DNA of 64,000 nt from contig NC_082597.1 of the NCBI RefSeq assembly GCF_030936135.1, positions 40,157,095-40,221,094 on the forward strand, written 5' to 3'. Both the position numbers and the translations under genes were made by a program. The notes under the pieces were generated by a model. It made no database searches and had not been told where the DNA came from. It worked only from the letters and a program-made list of their open reading frames with translations. Shown here piece by piece: positions 13,064 to 25,700 of this stretch; position 1 is the stretch's first letter, and each line of letters starts with the position of its first letter. This DNA comes from Gavia stellata. Its lineage: Eukaryota; Chordata; Aves; Gaviiformes; Gaviidae.

Positions 13064-16000
13064 GTAAGCAACTGATGTGGTATGCTGTGAATTATTTTGT
13101 TGTTTTCTTGCAGAGTAGGTCTATGATGGAAAAAATTTCAATGAAAATAGGGTGAGTATTCCTGAATGGTTAAAACATTGCAGAGTTACAGGTATCTGGC
13201 TACAGGTTTCTCTTGTCCCTTTGAGAAATCCTCTCTTAGCAGCACTGACAGGAATTCTCTAGACTGGGTAGGCTTTTTAATGACGGTTTTGATCTTCAGG
13301 AAGAAGAAGCAGCCCTGTGCTTTTGATCCACCTCCATTTCAGTTGGTAGGGCCCAAGTAAGCATTGTTGCCTCTGGGAGGTTATGGAAGCTAGGAAGGGA
13401 GTCCTAAGTATAGGGGAAGAGCTACTGGAGAAGTGTGATTATGAACCTGGATGTGGGGTCAGCAATGGAAAATTTTAGGACTGCTGATTTTACTTGAAGA
13501 TCACTACTGATTATAGCACTTTGAGAACTTTTGTCCTTTACTTGAAGAAATTTTATTTATAAATGTGCTTCTGCCCCTTATATCCCTGGAATTTATAAGC
13601 TTGTGAACACTTGTTCACGTGCTTAACGTGCTTAACATGAAGCTGCTGAAGTCAGTGACTTTAAGTAAACATACCTTGCATAGGCACACAAGTCAGATTT
13701 GCTTCTGTGCTCCAAACTGTCTCTGTGAGTTGGCAAAGGAATGTAATGCCTCCATAGTGAAAAATTATTCATGCATTGCCTTAGGGCAACACTGAAATGA
13801 GCTTTAAAGCCATGGGAATTTGTGGAAATGTTTAATATTATCAGTACAAAAAGCTGAAGGATAAAAAGTAAGAAAACAGAAAAATATTTTATGCATTTGA
13901 CACCACTTTGTGTAACTAGTTCCTATTTTTCTCGTCGTAGAATTTCTCTATTGTTTGTGTGGGTCACTGATTTAACAGCAGGGGGGAAATAATGAAAGAA
14001 TGTAATTTGCAAAATGAAAAAAGTTGGCATAAGCCTCAGTGGCAGATAAAACTATTCCTAATTCTTTTCAATTGCCTAGATCTCAAGTTGAAAATGTCTC
14101 TTTAAGGAGTAAGATTAATTGATATCATAGGGAAGATTTTTTGGTAGCCATTTTATTGAGTAAGAAAGAATCCCACTAAAAGCGGCATTGTGAGATAAAA
14201 TACATGTGGAGGAAAATATACGTTGCCTGAATTCCGTAGAGGATGCAGATGACCTCAGACTGGTTTAAAAGCAGAAAGAATAAGAGTTTAAGCTTTATAC
14301 ACACGTTTTCACGCAAGATAACCATAGCGTATTTGAATTATTTGTTGAATTTTAAAAGGCAGAAAATAAATCTAAAACAGTCTGTTAATTCGGCACAGTG
14401 CAAGGCTATACAGGTATGTGAAGGAAGCTTTATCTTGGAGCCCCTTATCCTTTTTCATTCCTTTTCCCAACTCTAAGTGGGGTTATATTTTTAGAAATGG
14501 GGCTCTGAAAGATTTCATTATCTGAGGTATGCCTTATCCGTGTGGAAATACTAGAATATGTATATAAAGCCAGGTTAAAAAAACCTTAACTTACAAATCT
14601 CTTCTATTTAAAATATCTCCTCAGATTTTACAATAATATTATGCAGTCTCACTCATATTGCTTTTAAATATGTATTATTTTAATTCTGGGTTGGGGGAGC
14701 AAAGGAACTGGTTTGGTGAGGGTGTTTTTGGTTTTGTTTTTTTGGTTTTTTTTGTTTTTTTTTTCAACTTTTACCTCAAGGATCATAACTAATATGACAG
14801 AGCAGATGGAGCGCATGAGTGAAACATCAAGATATTATTAGTAGTGGTATTGGTGCTCAGAAGAGTACTTACCTAATCTTTTTAACTTCCTTTTTATAGG
14901 TTATTAATGTGGATGATGATGGTAATGAACTGGGTTCTGGCATAATGGAACTTACAGATACAGAACTAATTTTGTACACCCGTAAAAGGGACTCTGTAAA
15001 ATGGCACTACCTCTGTCTCCGTCGCTATGGCTATGACTCAAATCTTTTCTCTTTTGAAAGTGGCCGGAGGTGTCAAACTGGACAAGGTATGTGGAATTTT
15101 TGTATATAAAGCTTTTCGGAAATTTATTCAATGTTGGAAGACAATTTTGTTTAAAAAAAAGTATATTGGCCTGTCCTTTGGCAAGGGTTATAAAGGCTGT
15201 AGTTTTATATGTGAATGTGGTTTCTGAAAGAAAAGTAAGTTATCTTATGAGGAATGGTCTTACGATAAAAGGAGGATTTGAGTTACGCATAGTTTTTGGC
15301 ATTGTAGGTCTGCCGCACTTCATGCTTGTATGTGTGGATACTTCTGGTCAACTTAGGAGGTGGTTTTGACAGGGAAATTCTACCTCAGAGGTTGACTTGA
15401 CTTTCAGGGAGGGGCAGTGAAACCTGGAACTGTGAAGGAATCTCCTTGGAATTCAAAGAATTCTCTATTTTTAGATTTTGAAAGACTGGAGCACTGGTAC
15501 GAACTGGATATCCCTACTCTATTACTGTTTTCAGTAACACACTTGTGTTTCATCCTCTACCTAAAACAAATACCACTTTCATTTATATCAATGACATCAT
15601 TCTCAAATTTTGACATGTTTTTGTCTGCAGTGTGTAAACTCCAGCTATGCTCAGTTATTTTCTGTGGGGCTTTAATTGGAGAAAGATGGTTACCTTTCCG
15701 GTTCCCAGATCATGCCTGCCTTGGCCAAGGCTGGCTCCCAGTGAGAAGATTTAGGCTTTTCTCTCTCTCTCTTCACTGCAGTAGTCCCCGAGGGAATAGC
15801 TGTTTTGGTTGAGGTCTCAGCCTCGTTTTGCATCTTTCTACTGTGATGTAGCTGTATGAAGCTGGAATTCTTACGTATTCATATGTTATGAAATTAAGTT
15901 GCATTTTTATTTTCTTATAGATTTTTAGCATTTATTAGTGTTTTTATCAATAATGATATTTAGCAATTGCAATTTTTTTTTTTAATTTCACTGTAAAAAA

Positions 16001-19000
16001 TCAGGAAGATGAAAGAAGCTGGTCAATCTTCATTGTCCAAGCAGAGGTAAGGGCAGACAGTTGTGGGTTTTTTGATAAGAGTTTAGAAGGCATTCTCAGT
16101 TCATCTCCTAATGAGAAATGGAGGTCTTTTCAAATGTGACAGTATACGCCATACTGAACTAAATTGTCAGACTTCTAAGAAGAAAGTAATAAACTTTGTT
16201 TTGAAGAACTTTAATTGATTTTGCAGGTTTAAATTACTACTTCTTCTAAACACGTAAAATAGATACTAATAAAATTAAATTGAAAATACTATTTAGAAGG
16301 TTCTTTTCCAGAGCCTATTAGCAAGTCTGCAAAATTTTCCACCGAGTCTAATTGACTTCTCTGCTTCCCTCCTAATTTCCTTTTTTTCTAAATAGAGAAC
16401 ATTAAGCAGGCTGTGTAAGCAGCAACCTTTTCCTCCCTCTTTTGTTTCTTGCCTTCCTTACGTAATATTAAAATACTGTGAATATTGAGAAAAAAGAAAT
16501 CTGGCAGAAAGTGTTCTCTCTGCTGCCTTTTTGCAATGGAGCATTGTTCCTGAGACCTACACTGGGTTTTGCGGGCACAGTTGCAAAACTTCACTTGGTG
16601 AGATGACCGAGAAGTCTTTCATTTGAGAATACCCTGAATACTGCCCAGAAACTGCTACTGATTGCATTAGTCAATATTCTTGTTTGTGTTTTCCATTTAA
16701 TTTCAAATTATATCTATTGATAAGTTGTCAGAATGCACTGATGGTAAAACACTGAGTTTGTGTTAGATATTCAAAACCTTGAAGACATGTTTTGGGAATG
16801 CAGCTAATGGATAATTCAGGATAGAAAACTTGGAGGAGCTAGTGTGTTACCATGTTGTGTAAGTGACAGATCACATTGTATTTAATATGAATGTATTTAA
16901 TAAAGATCAAGGTTTCATGAAGTTGGTTTTGCTTGCAGTTTCAGTGCCAGTTTGGTTCACCTCATATTTTAAGGAATTGGCAATTTGGAAGCATTTTTTT
17001 AAATGAAGGGCTAAAGGCAGCTGACTTTCTCAGAAACATACTGGGAGCTTTTTAAAGCTTGTAAACCTAGATTTTTTTTAATTTTATTTTTTGTCCATTA
17101 AGGTTTAAGTATCCAGTGTGAATTTGCAGACATAAACAAAAAATTAAACATGGACTATTGTACTTCAGCTGAATTATGGGTTGGGGAAATGCATTAGAAG
17201 AAGCTCTACAGCTGCTGTGTTGCAAGCATGAAGCTTATTCACTGCACCAGCTGAATATTAATTGTTGAGTGTCATTCCTCTTAGCCCACTTGGTATATTC
17301 CCCGCTGGGTTATTGTGAACTTCTACCATGTGGAGCATTTCTGGTAGTTCTGACCTGTCACAGTTCTGTGTCCTTAAATAAATATATGGTGATAGTAATT
17401 GCCAGCATATTAACATAATTGCACTTAGAGAACTAGCTATATAGGTAGGTAGTTTTTAGTAAAGAGTGTTTTAAGATTGTAATACTCACTTTAAAAAATG
17501 AGCACCTGCACCCACATTTAACAAGCGTGTCAACTTTAACTTCATGCTTTCAATGGAAGAATAATCCAAAGCTGCGACTTTGCTGGTGAGGGTAAGTTGG
17601 GGCGCTCCCTGCTGTTTAAAAGCAAAGTGGCACAATACACACGCAAAATACATGGTATTGCTGCTAACTTTGTGGTCTGTGTCTATCCTTTAGCCTAAGG
17701 CAATTGGTTTGTTACTGTCCGTTCACACACTTTGTCTTACTAGCTTTTAATTTTAATCTTCTTAAAGAAACTAAGCTTTTACCCAGTGTTTAAATCCTTC
17801 TTTCCTGTTGTGCAGGTATCTTATTTTTATGGTAATTTAATAGAAATCTGGTTTAAAAAATACAACCTTGTAGCACTACAGTAGTTTAATTTAGTGTTTA
17901 TTTATTTATTTATTTAACAGGTATCCTTTTTATCAGCTTAAAAAAAAAAGAAAAATATCTTGCCCTGTTTTGTGCTTTTTTTTTATATCCCTCCTTTAGC
18001 ACTCAAAACTTAGTTTTGCTTTTAATTGAATCAATTTTCTGTTCTAATTTAACTTCTGGTGCATGGGAAACTTGTATTAGATAAACACTTTAGAAGTTTT
18101 CACAGTAATTTTGTGTGTTTTGGCACAATAAAAATTTCTTAACATTTTTGCTTCTTTAACAGGTATTCATTATGTGGATTCCAGTTTTATTGTTTGAAAG
18201 TCATATACATTGTAAGGCATGTTTCTTATGTTAAAGGATTTTGATTTTTTTCTTGTGTATTTATAGGAATCTTTGCTTTTAAATGTGCCCGTGCAGAAGA
18301 GCTGTTTAATATGTTGCAAGAGATAATGCAGAATAATAGCATAAATGTGGTAGAAGAACCAGTAGTAGAAAGGAATAATCATCAAACTGAGTTGGAAGCT
18401 CCAAGAACCCCTCGAACGCCTACCAGTAAGTATGGTTATACTGTCAGATGACATACCTGAATGTAATATGGTACTTAGCTTAGTTTTCTTTTTAATTGCT
18501 TAAAGATTTAATGCAAATTAAATGCTATTTTCAGCTAATAGGCTAGTTACCAGTAATGCATTCTCTTGAGGTACTTGCTGAGGATTCTCTTTTTGAGAAT
18601 CCTAAGTCTTGGGAGCGAAACTACCATGGTCAAGTTCTTCAGCTTTAAGAAATAAGTTTTGGGAACTTAGTTGTTGCATAAGAACGCTGCTTTAGTATGT
18701 ACCTACTGAATTGCTTTATAATGCATCACCATATTTTACTTGTAGCATTTCTGAGAAATGTTAATGTTGGGCAACGTTCCAACCTTTTTATTAGGAAAAA
18801 AGTAACGGTAATATCACACCTGGGTAGAGTGAATTCCTTTCAAAAATACTGGAGGATTTTAAGTAATCCCAGGCAGATGGATTGATATTTGAAATGAGGA
18901 ATTCCAGGTTATTGATTATCTCAGAGAAATGGAAGCTTAAGTCCATCCCTGTTTGTTAGGGAGACATGTTGCTGATGGTAAAAAGAGAAGTTGGATAGGA

Positions 19001-22000
19001 CATTTACTGTGGTGCGTAATACACTTAGATGTCGGCGGTTGCTTCAGACACGTTTCTCAGTAAATACTGGGATGCTATACTCTGCAATTTGCTTTTTCTT
19101 TCCTTCCCTCCAGCAAAATTGAGTCTTGTGAATATTTAATAGTTCTACATATTGTAATTTCTCTTTTGAAAATGGAAAATTAAGATATAAAACATCTTAC
19201 TCATATACAGTAAAATGTTCTATTTTAATATGGTTTTGCTTGTTTTCTGATTGAATCAGCTCCTGGGTTCAATGCACAAAGTTTACCTAACGGCTATCCC
19301 AGATATCCATCTTTTGGAGATGCTTCATCACATCCTTCCAGCAGACATCCTTCTGTCGGAAGTGCACGCCTCCCCTCTGTCGGTGAAGAATCAACACATC
19401 CTTTACTTGTAGCAGAGGAGCAAGTGGGTATTCCTCCCCCTTCATTTAGAATCTACGTTAGTTCAGTTTTTCCTAATGTTTATTCTGTAGGCTTTCATTT
19501 ATGTTTTCCAGTATCTGGTGTAATGTATTTCTACCGTATGTTAACTACCTCAGAAAAGTGTTTGCTTTGCCTCTTTAAAATGATTCTTTGTAGGATAGCT
19601 GGCTGAGGAAGAGCAACTATTTTAAGTTGCTCTTCATATTTATATGCAAATAAAGATACAGAAACTATGTATTTGCATATACTCTATTCAAAATTTTCAG
19701 TAATTGTTTTGAAACACATAAATTGTATTTTATAATGAGAGATCCTGGTCAAAAAGCTTCTTTACATGTAAGTCTTCTATTTGGTGAATAGAAATAATAG
19801 AATAATTTAGGTTAGAAGGGACCTCTAGAGTCCTTTAGGTCAAATTTTAAAGTTAGAGGAGGCTGCACAGAGCCTTGTCCTGTCATGCTTTGAATACTCC
19901 AAACAAGGGGATTCCACAGTGTCTCTGAGCCATGTGTTCCAGTGTTTGAGCACTTTTATTGTGAAAACATTTTTCCCTAGTATGTAATCAGATTTTTTTT
20001 CCTGTTACAGCTGGTGTCTGTTGCCCCTTAGCCTTTTGCTGAACATCTCCAAAAAGGGTCTGGCTCTGTCTTTATCTATTAGGTAGCTGAAAACAGCTAT
20101 TAGGATTTTTCCTGGCCTTCTCTTAAGACTGAATAAGGATGGTGCTCTCAGCTTCTCCTTGTATGTCAAATGTTCCAGCCCCTCTAATCATGGCCCTCCA
20201 CTGGATTTGCTACACTACAGTGGTGTCTTTCTTGTACTGGGGAACAAATTACTACAGATTCAGTCTCACAAGTGCTGAATTGATGATAATAATCTCTTTC
20301 CTTAATCTACTGGCTGTGCTTTTGCTAACACAAACCAATGCACATTTGATTTTCATTGCTGTAAGGGCACACTCATTCAATTCACCATCCATCTGGACCC
20401 CTGGTGCTTTTCTGCAAAGCTGTTTTCAAGTCAGTTGGTGTCTCGCCTGTACTGTTGGTGTTGTTCCATGCCAGGCACTGGACTTTGCAGTTGCTGAACT
20501 TCATGAGGTTTCTGTGAGGTCACTTCTCCAGGCTGCTGAGATACCTCTCAGTGGAAACCCTACCAATCTGGGATAGACTGAAAACTTTCTGAGGGTGTGT
20601 TCTATCTCATCATTCAGGTTGCTGATGAAAATGATAGTCAAGTTTAATGAAATGTAATGTGGTTTAGGAAGGCTGTTGTGCTTGACAAGAAACAGTGTTG
20701 GACATGAGAGAAGGTAACCAGAGCAAAGTGCAGTGAACTGTCTTGTGGGAAAGGATTTGTTAGGAGCCCCCACAGAAAAGTCCAAGTGTTGTTGTTGGAG
20801 TTACTGAAGAGGAAATGAGTTTAAAGCATCAATGTAGGAGTCAAGCGAGCTATAAATAACACTTCAGCTTGTAGAGCTTGACAGAGAAGTTGGGAAGGCT
20901 AGATGACTACTGCTGTAAAATACTACTTTTGCTGTTTGCGTATCCAGACAAAGAATTAAAATTTAGAGAAAGAATCCATTCCTTCAGTCTTTACCTTTCA
21001 GCTTCGTGTTGATCCACTGTGGGGACTTGGAGGGATAAACTAGTGGTGTATTCCTGCCTTTCCTAGTGGCATCTGGTCTAACTCCTGCTCCTTTTTAAAT
21101 CTGAGTGCCATGGTTCTTACGGAAGTATATGTTTGTCTGTTTCAGTTTCTGGTATTAGTAGGCTGTTGGCTCTTGAAGAAAGAATGGACTGTTCTGCCAG
21201 TAGAGCCAACCTCTCTTCTCATTGCTTAAGTAGTACACAAGGCGAGATTCTGGGTGGTTTTAGGGTTTGTTTGTTTGGGTTTTTTTTTTTTAATGGACAG
21301 TAAATTTCCTTTGCAGTGTGGCATGTAAAGATAAATTTAGCTGAAGCAACTGTTGAACTGTTGGTCACTGTCATGTTAAGGGACAACAAAGTAGAGCTCT
21401 GCTTCACTGATTCATCCAAGTGAACTAATGAGCTAAGTTGGAGCAGCCCAAGGTTGCCCTGAGAAGAGCAGAGCTGGAATAGAACCTGAAAAGCTGTAGC
21501 CAGAGCACAACTGGGATAAAACAACAAATCAAAATAATTATTAATGTAGGATATAAATTGCATTCTTTTGTCTGGCTTGAGTACCTCTAATTTTATTTAG
21601 AGTAACATTAACAAACGAACAACAAAATTTCAAGGGAAAAAACCCCAAATTGAGCACAGTTCAGCAAAATGTAAGAGAGATGACCTTTGCTCTTAAAAAG
21701 CTGCTGTCACGAGATTTGGTTTTCAGGTATTTTGATTAGAAAAGTGGGGAGTTAAGAAGGAAAGAAATCTGGAGGGGGGGGAAAAAGCGCAAATAGCATT
21801 TGAATTTCCTTTTTTTTTTCCTTCCCCTTTTAGGTGCACACTTACGTCAACACTACTGGGGTACAAGAGGAAAGAAAAAATCGATCAAGTGTGCATGTGC
21901 CACTGGAATCAAAGCTTTCAAACACTGAACCAACTAAAGTGAAAGAAGATCAGTTGTGTACTGATGACAGAGATGCTCAGGTTCTCCTGGAGCCTGAAGG

Positions 22001-22784
22001 AGTCAAGTTTGTTTTAGGACCAACACCCGTTCAAAGGCAGTTAATGGAAAGAGAGAAACTGGAGCAACTTGGGAGAGACCAAGTTAGCGGCAGCAGCACA
22101 AACAACACTGAATGGGACACTGGCTACGACAGTGATGAACGTAGAGAAACACCATCTGGTAATAAATTGGTGTATGAAAATATAAATAGGTTATCAATCC
22201 CTAGTGCCTCAGGGGTCAGGAGAGGTCGTTTGACATCAACCAGTACCTCAGACACCCAGAACATTAACAACTCTGCTCAGAGGAGAACTGCGCTGTTGAA
22301 CTATGAGAACTTGCCATCCTTGCCTCCTGTTTGGGAAGCCCGCAAGCTGAGTAGAGATGAAGATGACAGTTTAGGACCAAAGACCCCATCTCTGAATGGC
22401 TACCACAATAACCTAGATCCAATGCATAATTATGTCAATACAGAGAATGTAACAGTACCAGCAAGTGCTCATAAAGTAGAATTTACACGACGTCGGGACT
22501 GTACCCCAACAGTCTTTAACTTTGACATTAGGCGTCCAAGTTTAGAACACAGGCAGCTCAACTATATACAGGTTGACTTGGAAGGTGGTAGTGACTCCGA
22601 CAACCCTCAGACTCCAAAAACCCCCACCACTCCACTTCCGCAAACTCCAACCAGGCGCACAGAGCTGTATGCTGTGATAGACATTGAAAGAACTGCTGCT
22701 ATGTCAAGCTTGCAAAAAGCACTGCCCCGAGATGATGGTACTTCTAGGAAAACTAGACATAACAGTACTGACCTGCCTATGTGA
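12998..22784 (+). CDS. FRS2: FRS2, fibroblast growth factor receptor substrate 2 (five coding exons)
   Basis: Coding exons are 12998-13063, 14900-15086, 18267-18425, 19260-19423 and 21834-22784. They join in frame through GT/AG sites to give 508 aa, the human length as I recall it. The protein is a membrane-anchored docking adaptor that carries FGF-receptor and neurotrophin-receptor signals to GRB2/SOS and SHP2, feeding RAS-MAPK. It begins MGSCCSC, the N-myristoylation signal with flanking cysteines. A PTB domain follows at about residues 13-115 (exons 1-3). The long disordered tail keeps all six known phosphotyrosine sites: Y196 (TYVNT), Y306 (VYENI), Y349 (NYENL) and Y392 (NYVNT) for GRB2, and Y436 (NYIQV) and Y471 (LYAVI) for SHP2. 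It also has a TP-rich stretch of likely ERK sites near residues 455-465. The start codon has a strong context (GTCATGG). Nothing is broken. Identity is certain by recognition; no search was run. Confidence 0.97.
13064..14899 (+). other. FRS2 intron between coding exons 1 and 2
   Basis: AT-rich unique sequence with a long T-rich tract near 14735-14765. No other structure recognised. Confidence 0.85.
14900..15086 (+). CDS. FRS2: FRS2 coding exon 2 (residues 23-85, PTB domain)
   Basis: The acceptor is tttttatag and the donor gtatgt. The exon holds most of the PTB fold, from VINVDDDGNELG to the ESGRRCQTGQ stretch, and ends one base into the codon for Gly85. Confidence 0.96.
15087..18266 (+). other. 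FRS2 intron between coding exons 2 and 3
   Basis: AT-rich unique sequence; the only repeat seen is a short TTTA tract at 17897-17916. The open frame near 15417-15812 has no homology I recognise and no splice support. Confidence 0.85.
17897..17916. repeat. (TTTA)5 microsatellite
   Basis: Five perfect TTTA units in an FRS2 intron. Confidence 0.9.
18267..18425 (+). CDS. FRS2: FRS2 coding exon 3 (residues 85-138)
   Basis: The acceptor is tttatag and the donor gtaagt. It encodes the last PTB helix (IFAFKCARAEELFNMLQ) and the start of the linker with RTPRTPT. It ends one base into the codon for Thr138. Confidence 0.95.
19260..19423 (+). CDS. FRS2: FRS2 coding exon 4 (residues 138-192)
   Basis: The acceptor is gaatcag. 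The donor is the less common gtgggt, chosen because it alone keeps the frame into VHTYVNT of exon 5. It encodes the Ser/Pro-rich segment with SSHPSSRHPSVGSARLPSVG. Confidence 0.93.
19785..20640 (-). repeat. Old CR1 LINE fragment, antisense, in FRS2 intron
   Basis: The plus strand starts with the reverse complement of the CR1 3' end: two degenerate terminal octamers (aataatagaataat) and then ttaggttagaagggacctc. It continues through the reverse complement of the ORF2 3' region, with cagagccttgtcctgtc, ttctccttgtatgtcaaatg, ggccctccactgg, cttgtactgggg, and tgaacttcatgaggttt near 20494-20510. It ends near the catcattcaggttgctgatgaaaatga motif at about 20610-20640. There are many substitutions and gaps, so it is much older than the copy at 55693. 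Confidence 0.75.
21834..22784 (+). CDS. FRS2: FRS2 coding exon 5 (residues 193-508, docking tail)
   Basis: The acceptor is ccccttttag. The frame starts at GTG (Val193), which is an internal codon and not a start. All six tyrosine docking sites lie in this exon, and it ends HNSTDLPM-stop. Confidence 0.97.
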   Translation: MHTYVNTTGVQEERKNRSSVHVPLESKLSNTEPTKVKEDQLCTDDRDAQVLLEPEGVKFVLGPTPVQRQLMEREKLEQLGRDQVSGSSTNNTEWDTGYDSDERRETPSGNKLVYENINRLSIPSASGVRRGRLTSTSTSDTQNINNSAQRRTALLNYENLPSLPPVWEARKLSRDEDDSLGPKTPSLNGYHNNLDPMHNYVNTENVTVPASAHKVEFTRRRDCTPTVFNFDIRRPSLEHRQLNYIQVDLEGGSDSDNPQTPKTPTTPLPQTPTRRTELYAVIDIERTAAMSSLQKALPRDDGTSRKTRHNSTDLPM

Positions 22785-25700
22785 GCCTGGGAAGCATTAA
22801 ATCATTTGCACCTTTTGTGAAGTTTATAAAATTGACGATGCAAATACTTTGCATTTCTTAACACTAACGCCTTTTATAGACTAACAGAACTTTTTCTGCA
22901 TACTTCATGTACTTGTCTAACTAAAGGGAATTAATGTAGATCAAGTATTCATTTAGGTAACACTATTTCATTCTACAGTAGTAGTAATTACTGCATAGCA
23001 GCATCACCACCTTTCACAGTGCCTCTTTAAATTGATTAGAATCTGAGTGACATGCCAGTTTTGAATTTATAAATATTCTGGTCTGGTGCCTATACTCGTT
23101 AATGGCATTTTATAACACTTTTTAAAGCCTCCTGATACGTGCATTATTAACAGGTAAACCTAATCTTTCAAGATACCTATCTTACGTTCATTCCTCATTG
23201 AAGTGGCTCCTCCAGAATGAAATGTATGTAATGCATTAATTCACTCAGTTTGATGTACACAAGATGTATTGGTTCATCTCAAGGGATATAAACACCACAC
23301 CTTTTTTGTCTGTTTCGGTTTTTTTTTTTAAGACCACATGGGCAAGAAGGCCTTTAATTCCCGATAGTTTTCTTAACTTGTGTGATATTTGAGAGGTCAC
23401 ATCGAAGTTTGTTGATCAGAGCTATAAATGTATCTAAACCCAGCCTTAAGCTCCTTCTGCTAGAAGAGAATTCTGAGTGGTGTATCAAGTTCCCTGTGAA
23501 ATCTGACAGAATTTTAATCTCATAGAGTTTTGTTTTTGGTTTGTTTGTTTTTTTTTTTTTGTGAAGGAATTCACAGGTTGGCTGTATGAATTAAGGCTCT
23601 CTTGTAATTTTTTAGTTCAGTGTGCCTTCCTTTCTTTGCATTTGTGTGTTTCCTTTTTATCTGTTTCATAATGTCTTGTTTTAAAAGTCAAAATTTTGTA
23701 CATAGCTTTAATTATTGTTCAGGGTTGTTTGTGTTTGTCTTACTCTGCATTTGACAAAGAAAGACTCTTGAAGGTCAAATGGTTGTCTTTTGTCCAGTGT
23801 TCTACTTTTTTATGCCTGACAGAAATATCCCAGTTCTCCAGCAGCATGCATTATTGCACAACTGGAAAGGTTTATTATGCAGTTACTGTCTTCCTCTAAA
23901 GCATCAGACACAGGTTGCATGGGAGGCAGGGTACTGGACTTGATAGTTCTTTATAGAAAATTGTACATTCTAGCAATGTGCATCCATAGTTGATAGTATA
24001 ATTTAGAAAGATATGTAGTAAATTATCTGAAGGTAGTATTATCTACAAGCATACTTCTTTTCCTTTTGCAGTTGGTGAACTTGGTTACAGTGATGGCTGC
24101 TCAGTGTTACAGGTACATCCAGGTGGAATGTTGTTCGTTGAATATGCCAGATGCACCCTTAGCAGAAGTTTGTGTGGGTTTTTTTTTTAATACTCTAATA
24201 CTCTGAACAATTGTAGAATTCCGGCAGTATTGCAGGTGCACCCTGGTACTAGCAGCAGAAGAGATTACACTTGAGCCTGTGATTGCAAAGGAACTGACAC
24301 TTGTGTGAACTGATGTGATGTAAAATAACCCTTGAACTGTGAGTGAGGGAAAAGCATGCAAGAAAAGCCATTTGGAGATCTGAAAAAGAATTAACGGTCT
24401 TCATGCACTATTTGAATCGAAGTTTTATAAAAAACAAACTACAATTATTTTCAGTCTTTTAAATTGGAGTGTATTTCTGTTCCTTTATTAACTTTTTCTT
24501 TAGTCTTCTCTCAGTTTAGTAGTGGCAGCAGTGGTAGCACCTGAAATACCTGCATCTTGCCGCACCATTAAGGGATATCAGGCAACCTTTTCACTCTGAC
24601 TTTCATTATTCTTTACAGACTGTATGGTACTGAAATACCAGATGCACAAAGAACATAATTTCCAGAAGTAAAAGATGGGAGTCATTGAGACCATTATGAG
24701 GAACTTAATGAGGTTTTTTTTAACTCTCATTTAATGATTTCACGGTCAACTTATGCATACTCTTGTGATAGACCTGTTGACTTGTAGGGAGACCTTGGTA
24801 CTCAAGAAGGTAATGACTACCTAGAGCTAGACATTTTACAGATCTGCAATGGTAGTGCTCCTTCACATCTTTGCCATTGCCTCACCTTACACTATGGACC
24901 TGTCTTGGTCTGTACTGAAGAGAAATGGCCAGGCTTTACAAAATACTTACTGGGTTCATGATACTGGTGTGATTCTTGTTCTTAGCTCACAGCTCACTTA
25001 AATTTGTGAGCCGAATTCATGCTTCAGCATGTGTTTTGAGGCAAACGTGTTTGATGTAGCTAGCTGCCTAGAAATATTTGGTCCTCATCTCTATAGTATG
25101 GGTGTTTCAGAAATACTAATTAATTGGACCCTTAAAACACACCTGTGAGGGAGGTAATATTCTTAATTGACAAATAGGGAAACAGAGGCTTCAGGTAGAT
25201 CCTAAATGACCTGCCAAAATTACACCAACCAACCATATCCCTCCTTAGTTCCGGTGCACTGTCCTATGTATTTATCCTGAATGTTCTCAGATACAAGGGA
25301 TGGTCTGAGTAATTTTTTTTATGTTGTTGCAAGTTTCACAGTACTTCATAGGGAGTGTTTTCTTAGCTCTAGCCCCCAGAATTGAGAACATACTGAAAAT
25401 TCAACTTTCTGTAGCCTTATATTAACAAGTCCGACATGTTTTCCAGGGCTGGGCTATTTTTTTACCCTCTTATATTTTACAGGTAGTCCCTGTTACCCGT
25501 GCTACTCATCTTTAGCATTCCTTATTTTCTGCCCCTTGAAGTAGATGTAGTTGCAATGCACTTTACCCTTTGAGACTTGGTAAATATTTTTTCAATTCAG
25601 TCCCTTTAAAGGCTGTGATGTTAGGTTTAGTATCTGTAATCTAGGATTCAGTTTTCAGCTGACATCTCTCCACAGCATTTAGATGGTATTTATTTTGGGC

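Noticed and set aside
15417-15812. A 131-codon open frame in an FRS2 intron
   Set aside because: No homology or splice support; hydrophobic chance translation.
19424-19606. Extension of FRS2 exon 4 as an alternative coding end
   Set aside because: The frame runs into ordinary intron; the gtgggt donor at 19424 keeps the conserved VHTYVNT junction.
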